Assembly: GCF_900177405.1 (NCBI RefSeq)
Contig: NZ_LT840185.1
Location: 1,107,501 to 1,171,500, forward strand
Direction of reading: 5' to 3'
DNA length: 64,000 nt
From: Allosphingosinicella indica
Lineage (GTDB): Bacteria > Pseudomonadota > Alphaproteobacteria > Sphingomonadales > Sphingomonadaceae
A program made the translations under genes and the position numbers. This document shows, piece by piece, positions 52,766-62,116 of the stretch; within the stretch, counting starts at the first letter, position 1; every line of letters starts with the position of its first letter. Below the pieces are notes generated by a model that saw only the letters and a program-made list of their open reading frames with translations, made no database searches and was not told where the DNA came from.

Positions 52766-53524
52766 TCATTCGTCGACGATCGCGTCCGGCAGCCAGGGCG
52801 GGTTGGGGATCGCGCCGGTGGCCTCGTGGAGATAGGCCGCCCAGCGCATCGACAAATCGTTGAAATATTCGTCGTCGGGCTCGATCCGGCGCTGGAACAC
52901 GCCTTGCCGCGCGTCGCTCGGCATCACCAGCAGGTCGATCGGCCGCGCGACGCCGAGGTTGGATCGCATCGCGCTGTCGAACGAGAGGAAGCCCACCTTC
53001 ACCGCCTCGTGCAGCGGCGTCTCGTAGTCCAGACCGCGGTCGAGGATCGGCTTGCCATATTTGGTCTCGCCGATCTGGAGGAAGGGGACGTCCGCCTTGC
53101 ACTCGATGAAATTGCCGGCGTTGTAGATGAGGTAGAGCGCCGGCGGCGCCTTGCCGACGCGGCCGCCCAGCAGCAGCGAGACCGAACTCGACGCGTTGAT
53201 CGTCGCCAGCGCAGCGCCGACAGTCTGACTGGCGATCTGCACTGCCTCGCCAACCAGTTGGGCGACGCGGAACATGGAGGTCGCGCGCTTCAACGTCCGC
53301 GTCATCTCGCCGTCGCCGGTGGGCAGGCCTTCGTGGATCAGGCCGATCACCGACTGGCTGATCGACAGGCTGCCCGCCGAGCAGGCGAAGATCTGCCGGT
53401 CGCGATCGTCGGCAAGGACGTGGAGCTTCTTGAACGAGGAGAAATTGTCGATGCCCGCGTTGGTGCGCGTGTCGGCCATCAGGACGAGCCCCGCGTCCAG
53501 CAGCATACCGAGGCAATAGGTCAT
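52766..53524 (-). CDS. Anbu proteasome-type protease
   Basis: 252 residues beginning MTYCLGMLLDAGLVLMADTRTN, which places Thr2 as the N-terminal nucleophile after Met removal, with the Asp and Lys equivalents in ADTRTN and SSFKKLHVL. Anbu is the ancestral beta-subunit-like family that forms open helical or ring assemblies. The next genes (transglutaminase, alpha-E, ATP-grasp) form the family's classic operon. The substrate is unknown. Confidence 0.92.
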   Translation of the reverse strand: MTYCLGMLLDAGLVLMADTRTNAGIDNFSSFKKLHVLADDRDRQIFACSAGSLSISQSVIGLIHEGLPTGDGEMTRTLKRATSMFRVAQLVGEAVQIASQTVGAALATINASSSVSLLLGGRVGKAPPALYLIYNAGNFIECKADVPFLQIGETKYGKPILDRGLDYETPLHEAVKVGFLSFDSAMRSNLGVARPIDLLVMPSDARQGVFQRRIEPDDEYFNDLSMRWAAYLHEATGAIPNPPWLPDAIVDE

Positions 53525-53548
53525 GCGATCCCCTTCTGGCGCCGCCCG

Positions 53549-54385
53549 TCAGCTTTGCGTCTGGGCCTGTGCCTGCGCCCTTGCTAGCCGCACTTCAACC
53601 TCAACCGCCAGACTTTCTCCGCCGCCGCCGTTCCGCGACCCGACGAAAGGCGCCGCCTCGCGATAGTCGAGCCCGCCGGCGACGCGGATATAGGCGTCGT
53701 CGGCGCTGATGCCGTTGGTGGGATCGAATGCAGTCCAGCCGAGGCCGTCGATCCACGCCTCCGTCCAGGCGTGCGCCGCGGGCTGATGCACTGCGCCGTC
53801 GCGGCGAAACAGATGGCCCGAGATGTAGCGCGCGGGAATCCCCATCGTCCGCGCCACCGCGATGAAGATATGCGCGAAGTCCTGGCAGACGCCGTGGCCG
53901 GCATCGAACGCCTCGGTCGCCGTCGTCCCCGGATCGGTGTTGTCGGTATCGAAGGTCAGCCGTTCGTGGAGCGCGGCGTTGAGCCGGTGCAGCCGATCGA
54001 GCGTCGGTCCGCCTTTCGCTTCGAGGGCATGGGCGAGGCCGCGTATGCCGGCGCTGGGGTGGGTCAGCGCTGTCTCCCGCAGGAAGACGGCGGGCGGCAG
54101 ATCGTGCGGCAGGCCGGCGATCACCCCGGCGCTGTCCTCGGTCAGCACCCGGCCACTCACAGTGACGGCGAGGTGGTCGATCTCGGCATCGACGTAGAGC
54201 ATGTGGACGATGTTGCCGTAGCCGTCGCGATGCTCGCGCAGCCGCGCGTCGCAATCGACGTCGATTCGCCATTCGAGCACGTTCTGCGACGAGAAGCTGA
54301 GCGGCGTGACGCGCATGAGCTGGACGACGCGCTTGGGCGGCGTGTCGTAGCGGTAGCGGGTGTCATACTGGACGGCGAGACGCAT
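53549..54385 (-). CDS. Transglutaminase-like protease of the Anbu operon
   Basis: 278 residues. Catalytic triad C167 (GHGVCQDFAH), H205 (AAHAWTEAWIDG) and D221 (AFDPTNG). N-terminal beta domain MRLAVQYDTRYRYDTP matches the bacterial transglutaminase N-domain. Such proteins may cleave or crosslink peptides made by the neighbouring ATP-grasp ligase. The ATG overlaps the alpha-E stop by one base (TGATG). The C-terminus is Ala/Gln-rich. Confidence 0.9.
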   Translation of the reverse strand: MRLAVQYDTRYRYDTPPKRVVQLMRVTPLSFSSQNVLEWRIDVDCDARLREHRDGYGNIVHMLYVDAEIDHLAVTVSGRVLTEDSAGVIAGLPHDLPPAVFLRETALTHPSAGIRGLAHALEAKGGPTLDRLHRLNAALHERLTFDTDNTDPGTTATEAFDAGHGVCQDFAHIFIAVARTMGIPARYISGHLFRRDGAVHQPAAHAWTEAWIDGLGWTAFDPTNGISADDAYIRVAGGLDYREAAPFVGSRNGGGGESLAVEVEVRLARAQAQAQTQS

Positions 54386-55323
54386 CAGACGAACCGGAAC
54401 TGCTGGGCGATGGCGGCGTCGAGCGCGGCATTCTCGCCGATGAAGCGCTGCAGCGATTCGTGGAGGCCCGCGCGGAACAGGGTATCGATGTCGCCTTCCT
54501 CCAGCTCGTTGAGACGGCGCCGCGCGAGCCGGTCCGCCTCGCCCTGCCGCCCGGTGCGGTCGCCGAATGCGGCGAGCAGCGCCACCGCCTCCGCCGCGGC
54601 CGAGGCGAGCGAGCGGGGCAGTTCCTGGCGGAAAATCAGCAACTCGGCGACAAGCCAGGGCTTGGGCGTCTGGCGATAGAGAAAGCGATAGGCGTTGCGC
54701 GCCGAGACGGTCTGCAGGATCGTCGTCCACTGGTCGCGATCGAGCACGCCGCCGATCTGTTCGCCCTCGGGCAGGATGAGATAATATTTGACGTCGAGCA
54801 GGCGCGCCGTGTTGTCGGCGCGCTCGATCACCGCGCCAAGCCGCATAAGCCAATAGGCCTCGCTGCGCAGCATCCGAGACAGTGCGCCCTCGAAGCCGCG
54901 GGCATCGGCCTTCAATGCATCGACCAGCGCGTTGGTCGCCTGCGCGCCGCCCGGACTCGATCGGTCGCGGACATTCGTCCATGTGCGGTTGATCGCCTCC
55001 CAAAGCTCTCGGGTGATGTCGTTGCGCGCCGACCGGGCATTCTCGCGCGCGCCCTGGATGCTGGCGCGCACAGAATTGGGGTTTTCGTCGGCAAGCGTCA
55101 GGTATCGGCTGACGTTGAAAGCACCGAGGCTCTCGCCGGTGGCGGCATATGCGGGGCCTGCGCCCGCGACGTCGAGCGCGCTCTGCCAGGGCCCGAGATC
55201 GGCGCCGCCCGCGCCGACGAGCGAATGGAGGCGGATCGTCGCCTCCAGCAGCCGCACAGTGAATTCGGCACGCTCCATGTAGCGGCCGATCCAGTAGAGC
55301 GCCTGTCCGGTGCGCGCGAGCAT
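54385..55323 (-). CDS. Alpha-E domain protein (DUF403)
   Basis: 312 residues, almost wholly alpha-helical. MLARTGQALYWIGRYMERAEFTVRLLEA and RSEAYWLMRLGAVIERADNTARLLDVKYY are the two halves of the alpha-E family motif (repeated ERA/ERAD). Always genetically linked to circularly permuted ATP-grasp and transglutaminase genes; function unknown. Overlaps both neighbours by TGATG. Confidence 0.92.
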   Translation of the reverse strand: MLARTGQALYWIGRYMERAEFTVRLLEATIRLHSLVGAGGADLGPWQSALDVAGAGPAYAATGESLGAFNVSRYLTLADENPNSVRASIQGARENARSARNDITRELWEAINRTWTNVRDRSSPGGAQATNALVDALKADARGFEGALSRMLRSEAYWLMRLGAVIERADNTARLLDVKYYLILPEGEQIGGVLDRDQWTTILQTVSARNAYRFLYRQTPKPWLVAELLIFRQELPRSLASAAAEAVALLAAFGDRTGRQGEADRLARRRLNELEEGDIDTLFRAGLHESLQRFIGENAALDAAIAQQFRFV

Positions 55324-56774
55324 CAGCGTTGCACCGTGCCGTGCTCGCCAGGCGCGGCGAGGATGAAACTGTCCTTGGTGCCGCCGCCCTGGCTCGAATT
55401 GACCACCAGCGACCCCTCGCGGAGCGCCACCCGGGTGAGCCCGCCGGGGACGATGGTTACCCCGTCCGCGCCGGTCAGCACGAAGGGGCGGAAATCGACA
55501 TGGCGCGGGGTGATGCCCTTTTCGGCAAGCGTCGGCACCGTCGAGAGCGCAAGCGTCGGCTGTGCGATATAGCGGTGCGGCTCGGCCTTCAGCGCCAATC
55601 GGAACTGCTCGATCTCCGCCTTGCTGGCGGTCGGGCCGACGAGCATGCCGTAGCCGCCCGATCCGTCGACCAGCTTCACCACCAGCTCGTCGAGGTGATC
55701 GAGCACGTAGCCGAGCGCTTCGGGCTCGCGGCAGCGCCAGGTCTCGACGTTGGGGAGCTTCGCCTCGCCGCCCGAATAATAGCGGACGATCTCCGGCATG
55801 TAGCTGTAGATCGCCTTGTCGTCGGCAATGCCGGTGCCGGGCGCATTGGCGATGGTGACGTTGCCGGCGAGATAGGCCGCCATCAGCCCCGGCACGCCGA
55901 GCATCGAATCGGCGCGGAAAGTAAGCGGATCGAGGAAGGCGTCGTCGACGCGGCGATATATGACGTCGACCCGGACCCGGCCCTCGATCGTCCGCATCCA
56001 GACGAAATCGTCGTCGACCTCCAGATCGGTGCCCTCGACCAGCTCGATTCCCATGTAATCGGCAAGGAAGCTGTGCTCGTAGAAGGCGCTGTTGAAGTGG
56101 CCGGGAGTGAGCAGCACGCAGGTCGGGTTGCGGGTGCCGTGCGGCGCCACCGAATAGAGCGTGTCGCGCAGCAGATCGGGGTAGGTGTCGACCGCCAGCA
56201 CCGGGAAGATGTCGAACAGCTCGGGGCAGAGCCGGATCATCGCCTCGCGATTCTCGATCATGTAGCTGACGCCCGACGGCGTACGCGCATTGTCTTCCAG
56301 CACGAAGAAGTCGTCGGGTCCGGTGCGCACAAGATCGATGCCGCAGATGTGCGCATAGACGCCGTGCGGCGGCCGCGCGCCGGCGACGGCGATGCAGAAC
56401 TGGCTGTTGCCGAGCACGATGTCTGCCGGAACGACGCCGTCCTTCAATATCTGCCGCGCACCATACACGTCATCAATGAAAGCGTTGATCGCGGCGACGC
56501 GCTGTTCGAGCCCGGCCGAGAGGCGCGACCATTCTCCCGCGGTAAACACGCGCGGTACGATGTCGAACGGGATGATCCGCTCCGCCGCCTCGTCGTCGCC
56601 GTAGACGGCGAAGGTGATGCCGAGATTGTGGAAGGCGCTTTCCGCGGACTGCTGGCGCCGGTCGAGCTCGGCGCGCGGCGTGCCCGTAAGCCAGTCGGCA
56701 AGCGGCTCCAGCCCGTCGCGCGCCCTTCGGCCGCGGCTGACCCCCCATAATTCGTCGAACGGCGTCTTGCCCAT
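55323..56774 (-). CDS. Circularly permuted type 2 ATP-grasp protein
   Basis: 483 residues. Family blocks: NLGITFAVYGDDEAAERIIPFDIVPRV, FFVLEDNARTPSGVSYMIENR (metal/ATP binding), FNSAFYEHSFLADYMGIELVEG, VVKLVDGSGGYGM (glycine-rich loop) and PTLALSTVP. By analogy with peptide ligases it should join an acid to an amine. First gene of the Anbu-type operon, whose four genes overlap or lie within 25 bases. Confidence 0.92.
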   Translation of the reverse strand: MGKTPFDELWGVSRGRRARDGLEPLADWLTGTPRAELDRRQQSAESAFHNLGITFAVYGDDEAAERIIPFDIVPRVFTAGEWSRLSAGLEQRVAAINAFIDDVYGARQILKDGVVPADIVLGNSQFCIAVAGARPPHGVYAHICGIDLVRTGPDDFFVLEDNARTPSGVSYMIENREAMIRLCPELFDIFPVLAVDTYPDLLRDTLYSVAPHGTRNPTCVLLTPGHFNSAFYEHSFLADYMGIELVEGTDLEVDDDFVWMRTIEGRVRVDVIYRRVDDAFLDPLTFRADSMLGVPGLMAAYLAGNVTIANAPGTGIADDKAIYSYMPEIVRYYSGGEAKLPNVETWRCREPEALGYVLDHLDELVVKLVDGSGGYGMLVGPTASKAEIEQFRLALKAEPHRYIAQPTLALSTVPTLAEKGITPRHVDFRPFVLTGADGVTIVPGGLTRVALREGSLVVNSSQGGGTKDSFILAAPGEHGTVQR

Positions 56775-56884
56775 TGTCCCCCGGTTGCGAAGCTCAAAGC
56801 TTCAACACCGTCATGCCACGATTGTTCATCGCGCAAAACTGCCGGTCGAAATCTTCACGGCCGCGCAAGGAGCAATCAGCGCTT

Positions 56885-56903
56885 GATATTGATAACGTTT
56901 CGC
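56885..56903. promoter_or_regulatory. Fur-box-like sequence
   Basis: GATATTGATAACGTTTCGC matches about 12 of 19 positions of GATAATGATAATCATTATC. It sits in the 160-bp divergent gap between the ATP-grasp gene and the small Cys protein gene. The match is weak. Confidence 0.25.
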
Positions 56904-56934
56904 AATAGCGTGGTGACCTGGAGGGTTGATCCTG

Positions 56935-57348
56935 ATGACCACCGATCTTGCCGTGCTGACCCGAACCCCGTGCATCGGCTGCCTCGACGAGCCGCATCGC
57001 GCGATGATCGTCACGATGCGCTGGTGGGTGAGCCTGCGCAAACGTGGCTGCAATCCCTCAAGCGCGATCGCCGAACGGCTCGGATCGGAGGAAGCGGCGG
57101 TCCGCTTCTGGCTGTTCATGGAAGCGGTAGGCGCGGCCTGGCCCGACCCCTTCATCGTCAGCCCGCCCTGCTGCGGACGCCTGAGCTTCGACGAAGCGAC
57201 GCTGGTCCAGATGCTCGGCCATATCGGCCGCGGCGACCGCTGCGGCCTCTACCGCCTGCTCGGCGAGATGCTCCCGATCGAACAAAGCGAGCGCCTGTAC
57301 GTCGCGACGGCGGCCCTGCTCGACGCGGTGGCGCAGCCGGCGGATTAG
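56935..57348 (+). CDS. Small cysteine-containing protein of unknown function
   Basis: 137 residues from ATG 56935 with GGAGGG upstream at 56921-56926; TTG 56926 would overlap this site. Seen: an N-terminal CIGC (13-16), a helical part VTMRWWVSLRKRGCNPSSAIAERLG, then WPDPFIVSPPCCGRLSFDEA with paired Cys, and LLGEMLPIEQSERL. It has no signal peptide. The layout (helical repeat then PPCC) recalls small sphingomonad families such as DUF6628, from memory and unverified. Possible regulator or metal binder. Confidence 0.6.
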   Translation: MTTDLAVLTRTPCIGCLDEPHRAMIVTMRWWVSLRKRGCNPSSAIAERLGSEEAAVRFWLFMEAVGAAWPDPFIVSPPCCGRLSFDEATLVQMLGHIGRGDRCGLYRLLGEMLPIEQSERLYVATAALLDAVAQPAD

Positions 57349-57953
57349 CGTGCTGGCACCGCCGCACCGCCGCGCTGGAGCGGGGCGGGTTCGCCGCGGG
57401 CGTAGGTGCCGGTGAGGAGGCCTGCGGCGAGCACCTTGCCCGCCATCGCCTCGACCAGCGCCTTGCGGCCCGGATCGTCGCCGGGATCGACCGGCGCGGA
57501 TAGTGCGAAGAGTTGAAACGCATAGCGATGCTCGCCGTGGCCGGTCGGCGGATCGGGCGGCAGCCATTCGTCATTGCCGAAGCTGTTGCGGCCGACGCCG
57601 AAGGACGCGTCTTCGCCGATCGCGCCTTCCGCCAGCGCGCGCTCGCCGGGGTCGATGTCGAAGGCGACGGCGTGGACGAAGGGCTGCGGCGCCGGCGCAT
57701 CGGGATCCTCGACGATCAGCGCGATCGACCGCGTTTCGTCCGGCACGTTGTCCCACAGCAGCGGCGGCGACAGGCCCGCGCCGTCGGCGGTGAACCGGTC
57801 CGGGATGCGCCCGCCGTCGGCGAAGGCGGGGCTGTGCAACCGGATCGCGGCGAAGCCGGCGCCGAGCGACGCGTCGGCGATCACCAGCTTGTCCGCGCCC
57901 GCGCGCACGCCCTTCAGCGCGCGGCCCAGCCACTCGGGAACATGTTCGAGCAT
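57345..57953 (-). CDS. YbhB/YbcL-type PEBP (Raf-kinase-inhibitor-like) protein
   Basis: 202 residues from ATG 57953. PEBP fold: IRLHSPAFADGGRIPDRFTADGAGLSPPLLWDNVPDET, SIALIVEDPDAPAPQPFVHAVAFDI and PPTGHGEHRYAFQLFAL with the ligand-binding D-P-D-x-P and GxHRY-like motifs. An unusual N-terminal extension of about 35 residues precedes the domain. Bacterial members are small ligand-binding proteins of unclear role. Convergent with the preceding gene (4-base overlap). Confidence 0.88.
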   Translation of the reverse strand: MLEHVPEWLGRALKGVRAGADKLVIADASLGAGFAAIRLHSPAFADGGRIPDRFTADGAGLSPPLLWDNVPDETRSIALIVEDPDAPAPQPFVHAVAFDIDPGERALAEGAIGEDASFGVGRNSFGNDEWLPPDPPTGHGEHRYAFQLFALSAPVDPGDDPGRKALVEAMAGKVLAAGLLTGTYARGEPAPLQRGGAAVPAR

Positions 57954-58066
57954 TCGGTCCCTCCTTGAAGGAGACAGAACCGACCGCGCCGCGGATGGCT
58001 CCCGAAAGCGATTGCCCGCCACCGCGCCGGCCTTAAAGTGCGCGCGCAAGCCGAAGAGGGGGCGTT

Positions 58067-59395
58067 ATGGCGCAGGCGTCGCGGCCGTTCTATCGGACGC
58101 TCTATTTCCAGGTGCTGGTCGGCATCGCGCTCGGCATTCTCGTCGGCTGGCTGCATCCGGCGTTCGGCCAGTCGCTGAAGCCGCTGGGCGACGGGTTCAT
58201 CAAGCTCGTCAAGATGATCATCACCCCGGTGATCTTCCTCACCGTCGTCACCGGCATCGCCGGCATGTCCGATCTCAAGGCGTTCGGCCGGGTCGGCGCA
58301 AAGGCGATGGCCTATTTCCTCACCTTCTCGACGCTGGCGCTCGCCGTCGGGCTGATCGTCGCCAATATCGTCCGGCCGGGCGACGGGCTCCACATCGATC
58401 CGGCGACGCTCGATCAAGGCGCGGTCGGCAATTACGTCAAGGCGGCGCAGGAGCGGACGATCACCGAGTTCGTCCTCCACATGATCCCCGACACTGCGAT
58501 CAGCGCCTTCACCTCGGGCGAGATATTGCAGGTGCTGTTCATCGCGATCTTGTTCGGCGTCGCGCTGGCGCTGATCGGCGAGCGGGGCGAGAAGCTGCTC
58601 GGCACGCTCCGCACGCTCACCGCGGTCGTGTTCCGGATGGTGCACATCCTGATGTATGCCGCGCCGATCGGTGCGTTCGGCGCGATGGCCTTCACCATCG
58701 GCGAATATGGCATCGGCACGCTCGCCAATCTCGCCGGGCTGATCGTCACCTTCTACGTCACGTCGCTGCTGTTCGTGGTGGTCGTGCTCGGCCTCGTCGC
58801 GCGCGCCGCGGGCTTCTCGCTGTTCGCGCTCATCCGCTACATCAAGGATGAGCTGCTGCTGGTGCTCGGCACCTCCAGTTCCGAAAGCGCGATGCCGCTG
58901 CTGATGGAGAAACTGGAGCGCTCGGGCTGCCCCAAGCCGATCGTCGGGCTGGTGGTGCCCACCGGTTATTCGTTCAACCTCGACGGCACGAACATCTACA
59001 TGTGCATGGCCGCGCTCTTCATCGCGCAGGCGACCGACACGCCGCTGACGCTGGCCGACCAACTGCTGTTGATGGCGGTGGCGATCCTCTCGTCCAAGGG
59101 CGCGGCAGGGGTCACCGGATCGGGCTTCATCGTGCTCGCCGCGACGCTCTCGGTGGTGCCCGCGGTGCCGGTGGCGGGGATGGCGCTGATCCTCGGGGTC
59201 GATCGCTTCATGTCGGAATGCCGCGCGCTCACCAACTTCATCGGCAATGCGGTGGCGACGATCGTCGTCGCGCGCTGGGAGCGGGCGGTCGATCTCGACC
59301 GGCTCCATGCCGCCTTCCGCGGCGAGGGCGGCGCGTTCACCGAGCGGGAGAGCGACGCGCTGCAGATCGAGGGGCGGAGCGACGTTCCCGTCTGA
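58067..59395 (+). CDS. dctA: DctA-type dicarboxylate/cation symporter
   Basis: 442 residues of the glutamate/aspartate transporter fold. HP1 serine motif [35 protein letters not shown] (NMDGT-like motif, here NLDGT) and HP2 [13 protein letters not shown], then [16 protein letters not shown]. It takes up succinate, fumarate or malate with protons or sodium. Start ATG 58067 is preceded by GAGGGGGCGTT. Confidence 0.95.
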   Translation: MAQASRPFYRTLYFQVLVGIALGILVGWLHPAFGQSLKPLGDGFIKLVKMIITPVIFLTVVTGIAGMSDLKAFGRVGAKAMAYFLTFSTLALAVGLIVANIVRPGDGLHIDPATLDQGAVGNYVKAAQERTITEFVLHMIPDTAISAFTSGEILQVLFIAILFGVALALIGERGEKLLGTLRTLTAVVFRMVHILMYAAPIGAFGAMAFTIGEYGIGTLANLAGLIVTFYVTSLLFVVVVLGLVARAAGFSLFALIRYIKDELLLVLGTSSSESAMPLLMEKLERSGCPKPIVGLVVPTGYSFNLDGTNIYMCMAALFIAQATDTPLTLADQLLLMAVAILSSKGAAGVTGSGFIVLAATLSVVPAVPVAGMALILGVDRFMSECRALTNFIGNAVATIVVARWERAVDLDRLHAAFRGEGGAFTERESDALQIEGRSDVPV

Positions 59396-59400
59396 ACGTG

Positions 59401-59907
59401 ATGCGCGCCTTCCTCAATCTCCTGCTGTTCGGTGCGATGGTCGCGCTCGCGATCTGGTTCGAGCGCGGGCGCGAGCAGTCGATCACCGCCGCCGACGGCA
59501 GCGCGGTGCATGTCATCGACGGCGACAGCCTTCGGGTCGGCGGGGTCGAAATCCGCCTCGCCGGGATCGACGCGCCCGAATATCGCCAGACATGCCGCGA
59601 CGGTGCGGGCGCGGCATGGGCATGCGGCAAGGACGCGCGCGAGACGCTCGTCCGCCTGGTCGCGGCAGGCGGCCTCGATTGCCGATCGCGCGCGGAAGAT
59701 CGCTACGGCCGCGCGCTCGCGACGTGCCGGACGGGCACCGGCGATGTCGCCCGCGCGATGGTCGCGGCGGGGTTCGCCGAAAGCGCGCGCGATGACCGTT
59801 TCGACGCGCATCCCGACGTCATGGCGGAAGCGAAGGCGGCGAAACGCGGCATCTGGCGCGGTGATCATCAGCACCCGGCCGACTGGCGGCGCGCCAACGT
59901 GGGCTGA
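59401..59907 (+). CDS. Exported thermonuclease-family protein
   Basis: 168 residues. A membrane or signal segment (FLNLLLFGAMVALAIWF) precedes an SNase domain: VIDGDSLRVGGVEIRLAGIDAPE with the metal Asp and catalytic Arg, then EDRYGRALATC and AMVAAGFAESA. The glutamate at the usual SNase site is in the region RSRAEDRYGR. It is probably anchored or secreted and degrades extracellular nucleic acid. It begins five bases after dctA. Confidence 0.87.
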   Translation: MRAFLNLLLFGAMVALAIWFERGREQSITAADGSAVHVIDGDSLRVGGVEIRLAGIDAPEYRQTCRDGAGAAWACGKDARETLVRLVAAGGLDCRSRAEDRYGRALATCRTGTGDVARAMVAAGFAESARDDRFDAHPDVMAEAKAAKRGIWRGDHQHPADWRRANVG

Positions 59908-59970
59908 CGCGGCCACTGGCGCGGGTCCGCCCGCACGCTATTCTCCGCCGCGACTCGAAGGAGAAGCCCG

Positions 59971-60501
59971 ATGCGCAAATCCCTCTTCGCCGCCTTGCTG
60001 CTGTCGTTTGCCATGCCGGCGTCGGCGGCGCTCCCCGTCGGCGCGCCCGCGCCCGATTTCACGACCCGCGGCGCGATCGCCGGCAAGGTGTTCAAGCTGC
60101 ACCTCGCCGAACAGCTCAAGAAGGGGCCGGTCGTCCTCTATTTCTTCCCTGCCGCCTTCACCCCCGGCTGCACGCTCGAGGCGCAGGAATTCGCCGAGGC
60201 GACCGACGATTTCAACAAGCTCGGCGCAACGGTGATCGGCATGTCGGCCGATCCGATCGACAAGCTCGCCAAGTTCAGCGTCTCGGAATGCCGCAACAAG
60301 TTCGCGGTGGCATCGGCGGGCAACAGCCTCATCGACAAATATGATGTCGCGCTGCCGCTGAAAGTCGGGCTTTCCAACCGCACCTCCTACGTCATCTCGC
60401 CGCAAGGCCGCATCCTCTACGCGCACAGCGACATGAGCCACCGCGACCACGTCAAGAACACGTTGGCCGCCGTCCGCAAGTGGAGAGCCGAGCAGAAATA
60501 G
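59971..60501 (+). CDS. Periplasmic peroxiredoxin (BCP/PrxQ-type)
   Basis: 176 residues with a signal peptide ending at about residue 20 (FAMPASA). Peroxidatic C67 in FPAAFTPGCTLEAQEF; a second Cys, C107 in SVSECRNKF, may resolve the sulfenic acid but is farther along than in typical PrxQ. It would reduce peroxides in the periplasm. It follows the nuclease gene by 63 bases. Confidence 0.88.
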   Translation: MRKSLFAALLLSFAMPASAALPVGAPAPDFTTRGAIAGKVFKLHLAEQLKKGPVVLYFFPAAFTPGCTLEAQEFAEATDDFNKLGATVIGMSADPIDKLAKFSVSECRNKFAVASAGNSLIDKYDVALPLKVGLSNRTSYVISPQGRILYAHSDMSHRDHVKNTLAAVRKWRAEQK

Positions 60502-60559
60502 AGTTCGGCATTTCATTATCTGAACAAGGCATTATCCTCTCTTTAGGGGAGAGGTGACG

Positions 60560-62092
60560 ATGCAGAAGTACGGACTAGCGCTGTTGCTGTTGGCGGGGCA
60601 GCCGGTTGGCGCGCAACCTGTCCCCGGCTTCTTCTCCGACCTTCCGCCATATGATGTTCTTCTCGAGAGCGGCGATGCCGCGTCGCAAATTGCGACCTTG
60701 ATGGGCGAAGGCGTGCAGCCGCCCTGCACGCTCGCTCCGCTCGACAAGGCATTGGCGCTTACGCCGTCGCCTGGCCGGCCGCGCGGTCTGATCCAGTATG
60801 CGCGCGCCGGCTGCCTCTCCGACAAGGCGCAGCAGCCGGCCGCACGTGCGGCGATCGACGAGAGCGTGCGCCTTCTTCCGGGCTACGGAGCGCCGCTGGC
60901 GCTAGCATTCATGCTGTACAGCTTTTCGGATCGGCCCGGCCCTGCTGCCGACTATCTCGTGCGGCTGATCGAGATAAACCCCGACGCGGCCCTGCAGGTT
61001 GACGATTATTCGGTCAGCAACCTGATGAGCCGCCTCAGCGATGCCAACGATCGCCGACGGCTTGCCCGGCTAAGCGAAAAGTTGCTGGAGATCGGCTGGA
61101 TGTCCGACGATCTCGCGCAGCGCGCCACCCTCGCAACTGCGGTAATCGAAGGACGCATGGACGCGGGCGACGTCGCGGGCGCCCGGGCGCTGGTCGAGAC
61201 GGTGGCAGTGCCCGGCAAGCTTTACACGATGCTCTCGGATCGGCGCTACGAGGCTTTATGGCCTGACATCGAGCGCTGGGCCGGACCGCAGCTCGGAAGG
61301 TTGTGGCAGCCTTATCTTCGCGCCGCCGAAGGCCGATGGCGTGCATCGAACAATGCGGATGCCGCAAAAGATTATGGCGATGCGCTTCTCGATGCCGGCC
61401 ATTACGATGCGATTCTTCGCGATCTGCTGCCGCTGACGCAGCGCAAGATCGATCCGAAAGACGACGACGGACTGATCTTCCTTGTTCCGTCGATCGCGGC
61501 GGCGCTCGCACGGGCGGATCGGTGGGACGATATCGAAGCATTGTACCAGAGGATGCTCGCGATCTGGCCTCTGGGTGGCGAAACCAACGCCCTCAACCTG
61601 AGCGGCAACCGCGCCGTGTACCTATTTCGCGCCGGCAAAGCCGACGCGGCGCGTCAGGAAATCGATCGTACCATAGTGGAAGCGCTGAGGCGGCGCGAAG
61701 AAGTGGGAGCCGGCGCTCTCGCAGCCATGGCGCTGCATCGCGCCTGCATCTTGCAGAAACTCGGCGAGACCGAGGAGGCGCTGAAAGCGCGAGACATCAT
61801 CGGCCCCAGCCGGCGCGTCATGATCGCCGATCTGATGCTGTGCCTCGATCGTCCGAACGATGCCCGCGATGCGCTCATCATGGCGCTGGAAGATCCCGCG
61901 CAGCGCGCGTCCGCGATCAATTTTGTGCAACCGGGCGATTTTTCGCCGAACGATGGGATGGCCGGGCGTACGATACGCGCCCGACAAGCGCTGGCGCGCG
62001 ACCCGGCGCTGCTCCGCGAAGTCGCAAAATATGGGCGCGTTCTGGACTTCGAGCTTAAAGCACCGCCCGAGCTCGAAAAGGTACCACTATAG
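60560..62092 (+). CDS. Exported helical-repeat (TPR-like) protein of unknown function
   Basis: 510 residues from ATG 60560, with GGGGAGAGG at 60546-60554. A signal peptide (YGLALLLLAGQPVGAQ) is followed by an all-helical sequence with TPR-like spacing (for example AAIDESVRLLPGYGAPLALAFMLYS and ALYQRMLAIWPLGGETNALNL), but no strong consensus repeat. Likely periplasmic or outer-membrane associated. Paralogous to sphingomonad 'hypothetical TPR' proteins only in general layout. The GTG at 60554 is inside the ribosome-binding site. Confidence 0.7.
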   Translation: MQKYGLALLLLAGQPVGAQPVPGFFSDLPPYDVLLESGDAASQIATLMGEGVQPPCTLAPLDKALALTPSPGRPRGLIQYARAGCLSDKAQQPAARAAIDESVRLLPGYGAPLALAFMLYSFSDRPGPAADYLVRLIEINPDAALQVDDYSVSNLMSRLSDANDRRRLARLSEKLLEIGWMSDDLAQRATLATAVIEGRMDAGDVAGARALVETVAVPGKLYTMLSDRRYEALWPDIERWAGPQLGRLWQPYLRAAEGRWRASNNADAAKDYGDALLDAGHYDAILRDLLPLTQRKIDPKDDDGLIFLVPSIAAALARADRWDDIEALYQRMLAIWPLGGETNALNLSGNRAVYLFRAGKADAARQEIDRTIVEALRRREEVGAGALAAMALHRACILQKLGETEEALKARDIIGPSRRVMIADLMLCLDRPNDARDALIMALEDPAQRASAINFVQPGDFSPNDGMAGRTIRARQALARDPALLREVAKYGRVLDFELKAPPELEKVPL

Positions 62093-62116
62093 CGGCCGCC
62101 AAGCCGGGAGTGCAGG

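Noticed and set aside
60843-60848. CACGTG core in CCGCACGTGCGG as a further parS site
   Set aside because: The flanks do not match TGTTNC/GNAACA and it lies in coding sequence far from parAB.
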